Source: Aminipila butyrica
GTDB taxonomy: Bacteria; Bacillota; Clostridia; Peptostreptococcales; Anaerovoracaceae
Length of the DNA: 64,000 bases
Direction of reading: 5' to 3'
NCBI RefSeq assembly: GCF_010669305.1
Contig: NZ_CP048649.1
Span: forward strand, 2,604,001-2,668,000
The notes below the pieces were generated by a model. It was not told the DNA's origin, searched no databases, and worked only from the letters and a program-made list of their open reading frames with translations. The position numbers were made by a program, and so were the translations under genes. How positions within the stretch are numbered: the first letter of the stretch is position 1; each line of letters starts with the position of its first letter. Positions 41,305 to 49,022 of this stretch are shown in pieces.

Positions 41305-42827
41305 ATAGTTCTCCTGTCTATGTTCCAGCCTTTTTTATTAAACTTTTTCACGGCATCGGGATTCAAGGTTCGCTGCATATCTGCCGTCAACAACTCCTGT
41401 ATGTCTGCTGCCACCCCAGGCAGGCTCCGGTCTTTCCAGCAAGCGTATTCATAAAAAATCCGGTACAGGTCTTCCTTCTTGTGAGAACGGTGCTGATATC
41501 CCTTCAAATAAAAGAAATACGCCAACTCCTCATAAAAGTCAAAAGCGGTCACCTGCAAGTGCTGAATAGCATATTCCAAGGTCTTCTGGAAGCCACCCCG
41601 GTTGTAATATAAGTCTAACAAATGTTCCACCATTTTCAGCCGGGCCATCCCCTCTGCCGACATAAACTTGTTGGCAATGACTTCGTAAGGAGCTGATTCC
41701 CGAAACACATACCCGTATTTATCCTTTTCTTCCCGTATCTTCGTCCCTTTCAACAGCTTTAAAAAGCCCAGCTGGAGCTGATCCGCCCCTAGCTGGTATA
41801 CGCCATTAAAAGAATCAATGAAGGACAGGTAATCCTCAAAAGGCAGCCCGGCAATCAAGTCTACGTGAGTATGTACTGTTCCCAGCTGAACCAGCTGCTG
41901 AATGTTAGGCAGCAGCTTATCCGTATTCTTCTGCCGGTCCACCGCCCCCAAAGCCAGAGGATTTAAGCTCTGAACGCCGATTTCTACCTGGAAGAGCCCT
42001 TTTCTGGCCGCTCCCAGCAAGCGGAGGAATTCCTCGTCGATTAAATCGCCGCAGATTTCAAAATGAAAATTGGTGATGCCATTATCATGATCCATAATAT
42101 ACTTCACCAATTGATTACATCGCCCTCGGTCATAATTGAAAGTCCGATCGATGAACTTAACCTGCTTCACGTGTTTGAACAGAAAAAAGCTCACTTCTTT
42201 CTTTACCCGTTCCAAAGGCAAAGGCCGCACATGCTTTTCTACGGAAGACAAGCAATAGCTGCACTGAAAGGGACACCCCCTGACCGACTCGTAGTACACA
42301 ATGCGGTCGTCGCTGGGCAAGAGAAAGCCATAGGGGAAAGGAACCGAATCAAATTCTTGCATATCTGCCGGCGGGTTGACAAAAATCTTGCCCCCTAACC
42401 GGTAAATTAGGCCTTTCACCTTGTCAAACGCTTGGTTCCGGGAGACAAAAGTTTTCACAAAGTCCCGGAAAATTTCTTCTCCCTCCCCCACCATGATGTA
42501 ATCTACAGATTTATGACTCCGCAGAAAATCAATGGGTTCAAAGCTGACTTCCGGTCCTCCCAGGGCAATCTTCATCTCTGGTTTGGCCTTTTTCAGGTTT
42601 TCCACCAAATACAGCACCCTGGAAATATTCCAGATATAGCAGGAAAAACAGACGGCACTGTATCCACCTCGAATAATCTCTGTATAAATATAGTCGTCAT
42701 CGTTGTTGATGGTGAACTCCCGCACATCTATGGAACGTCGGTGCTCTACGGCAGACATATACAGGTACTTCAAAGACAGATTTGAATGAATATATTTAGC
42801 ATTTAACGTTGTGAGTAATATTTTCAT
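41301..42827 (-). CDS. B12-binding-type radical SAM protein with DUF4080-like C-terminus
   Basis: A 508-residue protein. Residues 1-130 look like a cobalamin-binding Rossmann domain (V-C-F-S-C-Y-I-W near 61 and A-L-G-G-P-E-V-S-F-E near 88; the canonical D-x-H-x-x-G is not obvious). The radical SAM cluster Cys are 185, 189 and 192 (C-P-F-Q-C-S-Y-C). The C-terminal 130 residues resemble DUF4080, a domain found only on this radical SAM class. No substrate is known for this class. The downstream TPR gene is translationally coupled. Confidence 0.8.
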   Translation of the reverse strand: MKILLTTLNAKYIHSNLSLKYLYMSAVEHRRSIDVREFTINNDDDYIYTEIIRGGYSAVCFSCYIWNISRVLYLVENLKKAKPEMKIALGGPEVSFEPIDFLRSHKSVDYIMVGEGEEIFRDFVKTFVSRNQAFDKVKGLIYRLGGKIFVNPPADMQEFDSVPFPYGFLLPSDDRIVYYESVRGCPFQCSYCLSSVEKHVRPLPLERVKKEVSFFLFKHVKQVKFIDRTFNYDRGRCNQLVKYIMDHDNGITNFHFEICGDLIDEEFLRLLGAARKGLFQVEIGVQSLNPLALGAVDRQKNTDKLLPNIQQLVQLGTVHTHVDLIAGLPFEDYLSFIDSFNGVYQLGADQLQLGFLKLLKGTKIREEKDKYGYVFRESAPYEVIANKFMSAEGMARLKMVEHLLDLYYNRGGFQKTLEYAIQHLQVTAFDFYEELAYFFYLKGYQHRSHKKEDLYRIFYEYACWKDRSLPGVAADIQELLTADMQRTLNPDAVKKFNKKGWNIDRRTI

Positions 42828-42866
42828 ACAAGGTTTCCCCTACTCTTCGTCTATTTGTAAAGTTCT

Positions 42867-43739
42867 TTAAAGGGCTCGGAATCGCTCGTCCTTAATCAGT
42901 CCGGTGTTTTCCATCGCCCGTTTCAGCTGTCCCATCATCCGCTCCTTATCCCGAGGCAAATCGCCTTTTAGGGACACGTAGTTGGAAGCATGGTTGCTGC
43001 GGAATACGCAAGGTTTCGTCACCTGAATATTTTTCAACATCAGGGCAGTTTCCCCCAAAACCTCTTCCGGGGTCAATACCCGGAACCGTCCAGCCCGTAT
43101 ATCCTCATAAATTGGTGCATCTGGTTCCACCATCAAGGTTAGCAGGCCCACATAGGAAGGCTCCATGGCGGAAATCATACTAGCAGTTTCCAGCGCGTGC
43201 TCCTCCATATGCTCCGGTCCAGCCAAGCCGGAAATAAAGGTAACAGAAGCCTTGATACCAGCAGCTTCAATCTTTTTCACCGCCTCAATAATCTGTTCCC
43301 GGCTGACCCCCTTGTTGACGGCTTCCAACACCTTTTGGCTGCCGGATTCTGCTCCGATGTAGACAATACCCAGGCCGTGCTGCCGCAGTTCCGCCAGTTC
43401 CTCTGGGCTCTTTCCCAGTACGTCCTGTGGGGTACCATAAGCCCCCACACGCTGACATTCCGGGAACAGCCGTCGGATGTGCTTCAAAATCACCAAAAGC
43501 TTACTATTCGATAGGCAGAGGGCATCCCCATCGGCCAAAAATATCTTTTCTACGTGACCGTAATGGCGTCTGGCAGACTCGAGGTCTTCCAGCACCTCCT
43601 CCATCTGGCGCACCCGGAAAGTCTTGTCCTTGAACATGCTGCAAAAGGTACATTTGTTATGGGTGCAACCGATGGTCACCTGAACAATCAGGCTGTAGGC
43701 CTCACTGGGAGGCCTGTATATATTTCCCTCGTAACGCAT
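42867..43739 (-). CDS. Radical SAM protein with C-x4-C-x2-C cluster motif
   Basis: A 290-residue radical SAM protein. The cluster motif is Cys25, Cys30, Cys33 in G-C-T-H-N-K-C-T-F-C, one residue longer than the canonical C-x3-C-x2-C but regular for this COG1032-type subfamily. A SAM-binding A-D-G-D motif is near residue 70, and G-A-E-S-G-S near 126. The function of the subfamily is unknown. GGAGG lies 5 bases before the ATG, and the gene sits 19 bases after argS. Confidence 0.8.
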   Translation of the reverse strand: MRYEGNIYRPPSEAYSLIVQVTIGCTHNKCTFCSMFKDKTFRVRQMEEVLEDLESARRHYGHVEKIFLADGDALCLSNSKLLVILKHIRRLFPECQRVGAYGTPQDVLGKSPEELAELRQHGLGIVYIGAESGSQKVLEAVNKGVSREQIIEAVKKIEAAGIKASVTFISGLAGPEHMEEHALETASMISAMEPSYVGLLTLMVEPDAPIYEDIRAGRFRVLTPEEVLGETALMLKNIQVTKPCVFRSNHASNYVSLKGDLPRDKERMMGQLKRAMENTGLIKDERFRAL

Positions 43740-43758
43740 AACGCCTCCTTATCCCAGC

Positions 43759-45477
43759 CTACATCTTCTCCGGTGCTTGAATACCCAGCAGGAAGAGGCC
43801 ATTTTTAATGGTGTTCTTGGCGGCTATAACCAGAGCCAGCTTCGCCAGCTTTTCCGCTTCATCCTCTACCAGAATGTATTCATTGTGATAGAAACGGTTG
43901 AAGCTCTGGGCGATATCCACGATGTGACGTGTCACTACGGAAGGCTCGTACTTGTCTCCGGCTTCTTCTATCACCTGCGGGAACTGATAAATCAATTTAG
44001 CCAGGTCATAAGCACTGTCAGATGTCACATGAGACATATCCAGCTTCTGAACCTCTGAGGCCTTTTTCACGGCTTCTTCTCCGGCCTTTCTCAGCACGCT
44101 GATGGCACGGGCGTGAGTATACTGTACATAAGGTCCAGTCTCCCCTTCAAAGTTCAGCACCTTATCCCAGGAGAATACATAGTCCTTAATTCGGTTGTTG
44201 GACAGTTCTTGGAAAATAACTGCACCAATACCAACCATCTGGGCCGTCTCATCCACATTGTCGGTGGCTACGTTCTTTTCCTTGATAACGGCCTTCGTCT
44301 GCTCTACTGCTCTGTTCAGTACATCCTCCAAGAAAACTACCCGGCCGTGTCTAGTAGACATAGTACCCTCTTCCAGGCTTACCAGCCCAAATGGAATGTG
44401 TACGCAGTCTTTAGCCCATTCACAGCCCATGAGTTCCACGATTTTAAACCACTGCTGGAAGTGAAGATTCTGCTGAGAGGCAACAATATATAAATTTTTA
44501 TAGAAGTTGTAATGCTCTTTTCTGTAAACAGAAGCGGCAATATCTCTGGTGATATACAGCGTAGAGCCATCTTTCTTGGTAATTAAAGCTGGGGACATCC
44601 CATATGGCTCCAGATCTACGATCTGTGCGCCTTCGGATTCCTGCATCAGATTCTTATCCTTCATCCATTCCACTACCCGATCCATCTTGTCGGAGTAGAA
44701 GCTTTCTCCTGCATAAGAATCAAAGCTGATGCCCAGCATGTTATATACCCGGTTAAACTCTTTCAAGCTTTCGTCCCGGAACCACTGCCACAGTTCCACT
44801 TCCTCTGGGGAGCCATTTTCCAGCTTCGTAAATACGGCTCTGGCTTCGTCATCCAGACTCGGGTCTGTTTCTACCTCCACGTGGAATTTCGTGTAATATT
44901 CCAGCAATGTCTTAATCGGGGACTTAATTACATCTTCTTTATTTCCCCATCTTCTGTAGGCCACAATCATTTTACCAAACTGGGTACCGTAGTCTCCCAA
45001 ATGGTTGATACGCACAGTGTCATAGCCTAAGAAATCATAAATTTTGTAAATAGAGTTACCGATAACGGTACTCCGGATGTGACCGATATGAAACGGCTTG
45101 GCAATGTTCGGGGAAGAAAATTCTACAATGACCGTCTTATCCTTACCCAGGTCGCTTCTGCCGTAGTTATCCTGTTCACTTACAGCTTCCTTGACCACGT
45201 CTTCCATAAAGCCCTTTCTGGTCAGAAACATGTTTACATAGGCGTTGACGCTTTCCACCTTGGCAAAGGCAGCCTCTCCGCCCAGTTTTTCTGCAATATC
45301 CTGAGCAATGGCAGGAGGAGCCTTTCTCAAGGTCTTAGCCAGCTTAAAGCACGGGAATGCGTAGTCACCCATCTTTGTATCTGTAGGAACTTCTACCATG
45401 GACATGATTTCTTCAAGGGTGAGGCCCTCTACATTTTTGCAGATTAACTCTGCGATCTCTTTCTTATAATTGATCAT
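43759..45477 (-). CDS. argS: Arginyl-tRNA synthetase
   Basis: A 572-residue class I synthetase that charges tRNA-Arg. The HIGH-type motif appears as P-F-H-I-G-H-I-R near residue 133, the KMSKS position carries M-S-T-R-H-G near 373, and the C-terminal DALR-type anticodon-binding domain ends the protein. Its ATG overlaps the TGA of the DUF523 gene (ATGA), and GGAGGA precedes it inside that gene. Confidence 0.97.
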   Translation of the reverse strand: MINYKKEIAELICKNVEGLTLEEIMSMVEVPTDTKMGDYAFPCFKLAKTLRKAPPAIAQDIAEKLGGEAAFAKVESVNAYVNMFLTRKGFMEDVVKEAVSEQDNYGRSDLGKDKTVIVEFSSPNIAKPFHIGHIRSTVIGNSIYKIYDFLGYDTVRINHLGDYGTQFGKMIVAYRRWGNKEDVIKSPIKTLLEYYTKFHVEVETDPSLDDEARAVFTKLENGSPEEVELWQWFRDESLKEFNRVYNMLGISFDSYAGESFYSDKMDRVVEWMKDKNLMQESEGAQIVDLEPYGMSPALITKKDGSTLYITRDIAASVYRKEHYNFYKNLYIVASQQNLHFQQWFKIVELMGCEWAKDCVHIPFGLVSLEEGTMSTRHGRVVFLEDVLNRAVEQTKAVIKEKNVATDNVDETAQMVGIGAVIFQELSNNRIKDYVFSWDKVLNFEGETGPYVQYTHARAISVLRKAGEEAVKKASEVQKLDMSHVTSDSAYDLAKLIYQFPQVIEEAGDKYEPSVVTRHIVDIAQSFNRFYHNEYILVEDEAEKLAKLALVIAAKNTIKNGLFLLGIQAPEKM

Positions 45478-45923
45478 TTGTTCTTCCTCCGATCCATTTC
45501 CAATTCAGTTATAACCTCTATATTCTTTTCTTTTAAAAAGGTTGTCAGAAAGCCATCTCCTGGAATCTCCCGGTGTGAAAAGCTCCCATCATAAATGATG
45601 CCGCAGCCACAAGAAGGGCTCTTCGCTTTTAAAATGGCCCCTTCTATTTCTTCATTCAGCTCCCGAGCCCTCTGACAGCTATCTGCCCAGACAGCCTTAC
45701 AGCCTTGCAAGAAAGCTTCCGTCACATCCAGCCCTTCTTGATTAATCGCCCGGCCTTCTACGATTTCCACGGGCGGCCGAGGTGCTTCCAAGCCCCCCGC
45801 CAGCTCCGGGCAGACAGAAATAAACGGATGGGCCCGGGCAAATTCTACAATCCAATCCGTCCGGTTATTGCCGCCGTTGTACTTACAGTTTTCTCCTAAT
45901 AAACATCCGCTTATAATATACAT
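45474..45923 (-). CDS. DUF523 family protein
   Basis: A 149-residue protein with the DUF523 pattern: C-L-L-G-E-N-C-K-Y-N-G at residues 7-17, C-P-E-L-x-G-G-L near 39, P-R-P-P-x-E near 50, and K-x-x-S-P-S-C-G near 97. The invariant Cys residues suggest a metal or cluster site; members are sometimes fused to DUF1722 near DNA-repair genes, but the function is unknown. It is translationally coupled to argS. Confidence 0.85.
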   Translation of the reverse strand: MYIISGCLLGENCKYNGGNNRTDWIVEFARAHPFISVCPELAGGLEAPRPPVEIVEGRAINQEGLDVTEAFLQGCKAVWADSCQRARELNEEIEGAILKAKSPSCGCGIIYDGSFSHREIPGDGFLTTFLKEKNIEVITELEMDRRKNK

Positions 45924-45952
45924 GGCTTCCCTCTTTTCAACCTACTTGCCGT

Positions 45953-48328
45953 TTATTTCAAGGTCACCACGGTGACCCCATCTCCGCCTTCGTTAAAGGC
46001 CCCTTTCCGGTAACCTTCCACATGCTTATGCCGTTTGAACATATCCTGAAGACCATTTCGCAGGATGCCTTCTCCACGCCCGTGTATGACGGTAACTTCC
46101 TTTAGACCTGCCATATAGGCATCATCCAGGTATTTGTCCACATCCATCAGGGCATCTTCCAGATTTTTTCCCCGTACATTCACCGACAGGGAGATATCCT
46201 GTGCCTTGGATTTGTACATGCTCCCGTATTTGCTCCTGCCTGGGGCTGGCTTCTTCTTTTTCCCACCGTCATGAATTAACATCAGATTCTTGACATTGAC
46301 ATTGGCTTTCAACAAGCCCACCTGCACCAGCAGCTCACCTCTGTCGTCAGGCAGAGACAAAATCTCTCCGTTCTGTCCCAGTGTCAGCACCTTGACCCGG
46401 TCACCGATTTTCAGTTGATCGATGGTCACTGGCGCATAGTTTTCCGGCACCTGGATGGTCTCCCGATACTTATTATCTGCTTCCCGAATCCGACGTTTAC
46501 TGTCTGACAGCCGGGCGTGTCGCTCTGCCATGGAGTCCATCTTATCCAGGTCTTTCAACTGCTTCTGGGCATCCTCTGTCACCTCTTTGGCTTCTTTGAG
46601 GATATCCCGGGCCTCGTCGCGAGCCTTCGTCAGAATCTTTTCTTTCTGTTCTTCCAGCTTTTTTAGCCTGCGCTCCAGTTCTTCCCGCTGCTTTTTCATC
46701 TCCAGATTAATGGCGATGGCCTCGTCCCGTTCGGCTTCTGCTCGTTTTTTATCTTCTTCAATGGAACTGATGACGTTTTCAAATTCCAAGTCTCCTTTGT
46801 CCAAAAGGGCCCGGGCCTTACGGATAATCCGTTCTGGCAGCCCCAGCTTTTCCGATATTTCAAAAGCGTTGGATTTTCCCGGTATGCCGATGGTCAGCCG
46901 GTAAGTAGGACTTAAGGTCTCCACGTTGAATTCCATGGAGGCGTTCTGTACCCCTTCCCGTTCAATGGCATACTTTTTTAATTCGGTGTAATGGGTGGTA
47001 GCAATGGTGTGGGCGCCCTTGTTATACAGGTCTTCCAGTACAGCGATAGCCAGAGCTGCTCCCTCTGTAGGGTCCGTTCCTGCTCCCAGTTCGTCTACCA
47101 GCACCAGCGTGGCACCGTCCGCCTCTTCCACAATGTTTACGATGTTGTTCAGGTGGGAGGAAAAGGTGCTCAAGCTCTGTTCAATGCTCTGCTCATCCCC
47201 AATATCCGCATAAATCTTTTCAAAGATTGGCATAACCGTTCCCGAACCTGCGGGAATGTGCAAGCCGCTCTGGGTCATCATGGCCAGCAGACCTACCGTC
47301 TTTAAGGTGACGGTCTTTCCGCCTGTATTCGGGCCGGTGATGACCAGGGTGTTGTAATCTCCCCCCAATGACACATTAATCGGTACAACCTTTTTAGCAT
47401 CCAGCAGTGGATGCCGGCCTTTTTTAATATCCAGCCAGCCCTCCTGGCTGATTTGGGCGTCCGCCCCCTTATACTGGACACTGAGCCGGCCCTTGGCAAA
47501 GATGAAGTCCAGCTTCACCAACAGTTTTTGGTTGTTCAGCAGCGGATGAAAGTGCTCCGCCACGTTGGCGGATAGTTCCGCCAAAATCCGTTGAATCTCT
47601 TTTTTCTCTGCCAGCTCCAGCTCCCGCAGTTCGTTGTTCAGCACCACGATGGCCTGAGGCTCGATAAACAAAGTAGCTCCGGTGGAGGACTGGTCGTGAA
47701 CAATACCGGGAAATCGATTTTTATTTTCCTGTTTCACTGGTATTACGTACCGTCCCTGACGCATGGTCACAATGGCATCCTGGAGCAGTGTTTTGTTATC
47801 GGAAGAGGCAAGGATATGGTTTAGCTTAGCCTTGACTGCTTCATTTTGCCGGAGGATGCTCCGGCGAATCTGCTTCAGTTCCGGGCTGGCGTTATCAGAC
47901 ATTTCATCTTCGGACAGAATACAGCGGTCAATGTTGTCTTCCAGCCGTCTTTGTACGGAGAGCAAGTCCGACATCTCGTGGATGATAGGCAGTTGCGGTA
48001 AATCTGTCTTTAAAAAGCTCACCACTTCCCTGGCTACCCGCAAGTTGTAAAGCACTTCCAGCAACTGTTTCATCGTCAACGTGCCGCCTTTTCGGGCCAG
48101 ATGCAAACTTCCCTCCACATCGTAAAAACTACCTAGTGGCAAAGGGCCTTTATGCACAATAACGGAAACCGCTTCCGAGGTTTCCGCTAACAGTTCTTCA
48201 ATTAATCCCCCATCCAGCTGAGGCCGCAGCTGAGAAATGATTTCTTTGGTCATTTCCGAGGCCGCCTCCCCTTTTAGTCGCTGAATAATTTTATCATATT
48301 CCAATACCCTGTATGTTTTTTCATTCAT
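45953..48328 (-). CDS. mutS2: Endonuclease MutS2
   Basis: A 791-residue MutS2. It lacks the mismatch-recognition domain I of MutS. The ABC ATPase core has Walker A G-P-N-T-G-G-K-T near residue 334 and Walker B with D-E-L-G-A-G-T-D-P-T-E-G near 415. A long coiled coil (about 515-630) is followed by a KOW-like linker and the C-terminal Smr nuclease domain (H-G-R-G-E-G near 753). MutS2 restrains recombination and rescues collided ribosomes in Firmicutes. It lies directly downstream of zapA. Confidence 0.96.
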   Translation of the reverse strand: MNEKTYRVLEYDKIIQRLKGEAASEMTKEIISQLRPQLDGGLIEELLAETSEAVSVIVHKGPLPLGSFYDVEGSLHLARKGGTLTMKQLLEVLYNLRVAREVVSFLKTDLPQLPIIHEMSDLLSVQRRLEDNIDRCILSEDEMSDNASPELKQIRRSILRQNEAVKAKLNHILASSDNKTLLQDAIVTMRQGRYVIPVKQENKNRFPGIVHDQSSTGATLFIEPQAIVVLNNELRELELAEKKEIQRILAELSANVAEHFHPLLNNQKLLVKLDFIFAKGRLSVQYKGADAQISQEGWLDIKKGRHPLLDAKKVVPINVSLGGDYNTLVITGPNTGGKTVTLKTVGLLAMMTQSGLHIPAGSGTVMPIFEKIYADIGDEQSIEQSLSTFSSHLNNIVNIVEEADGATLVLVDELGAGTDPTEGAALAIAVLEDLYNKGAHTIATTHYTELKKYAIEREGVQNASMEFNVETLSPTYRLTIGIPGKSNAFEISEKLGLPERIIRKARALLDKGDLEFENVISSIEEDKKRAEAERDEAIAINLEMKKQREELERRLKKLEEQKEKILTKARDEARDILKEAKEVTEDAQKQLKDLDKMDSMAERHARLSDSKRRIREADNKYRETIQVPENYAPVTIDQLKIGDRVKVLTLGQNGEILSLPDDRGELLVQVGLLKANVNVKNLMLIHDGGKKKKPAPGRSKYGSMYKSKAQDISLSVNVRGKNLEDALMDVDKYLDDAYMAGLKEVTVIHGRGEGILRNGLQDMFKRHKHVEGYRKGAFNEGGDGVTVVTLK

Positions 48329-48335
48329 GAATTTT

Positions 48336-48932
48336 CTATTCCATTTTCTTTTTATAGCGGTCCAATTCTCCCTTCAGCTGGATGTTTTCCATCTGAATGT
48401 CAAAGAAGCTGCTTTCCAGATCCTTGTACTTGGCTTCCAATTCGTTGACCATATCGCTGGAAGATTCCATGAGCTGCACTTCAATTTTGGCGGAATCTTC
48501 TTTGAGTTTGCGAATTAACGCCTCTTTTTCTTCCCGCTCCCGCTGGAATTCCGCCAGCTGCTCTTCCAGACCTTCTTTTAAATCGGTCTTTTGACGGCTC
48601 AATTCTTTGATTTCTTCCTGCTGCTGGATGTGGCTTTTCTTCGCCTCTTCCCACAGCTGGACGTAATGTTCCGTATCCTTTTCCGCCTGAGCATTGGTTA
48701 CCTCTAAGTGCTGGAATCTCTCCAAGGCACTGAAGTAGTCATCGGCGATGTTCACGGCCGAAAGTACTGCTATGGACGACAGGGGGCCAGCATTTAATGC
48801 CTGAGAAATCTCTTTCATCCTAACGTCAACATAATCTGCCACCTTCATGATGTGCTCTCTGGGCTTGCTGCCCATAATGGTATATTCCTGGCCAAAAATC
48901 TTTACGGTCACTTTGTTGTTGTCCATGTTCAT
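48336..48932 (-). CDS. zapA: Cell-division protein ZapA, long coiled-coil form
   Basis: A 198-residue protein. The first 90 residues match ZapA (V-T-V-K-I-F-G-Q-E-Y, A-D-Y-V-D-x-R-M, A-V-L-S-A-V-N-I-A-D), which bundles FtsZ protofilaments. The rest is a continuous charged coiled coil, longer than in the 100-residue E. coli protein. AAGGGGG precedes the two close ATGs; I take the first (48932), seven codons inside the longest frame. It is followed 7 bases later by mutS2, as in many Firmicutes. Confidence 0.85.
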   Translation of the reverse strand: MNMDNNKVTVKIFGQEYTIMGSKPREHIMKVADYVDVRMKEISQALNAGPLSSIAVLSAVNIADDYFSALERFQHLEVTNAQAEKDTEHYVQLWEEAKKSHIQQQEEIKELSRQKTDLKEGLEEQLAEFQREREEKEALIRKLKEDSAKIEVQLMESSSDMVNELEAKYKDLESSFFDIQMENIQLKGELDRYKKKME

Positions 48933-48983
48933 GTTCCCCCTTGCCACTAACACTATACTATTTTCCTCTCGGCGACACCGCAG

Positions 48984-49002
48984 GGGACAACCGTGTTGTC
49001 CC
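48984..49002. repeat. Perfect 8-bp inverted repeat between pheT and zapA
   Basis: GGGACAAC-CGT-GTTGTCCC with no T-run on either side. It lies in the 90-base spacer between pheT and zapA. Confidence 0.7.
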
Positions 49003-49022
49003 TAATATAATTCAAAGCAATA

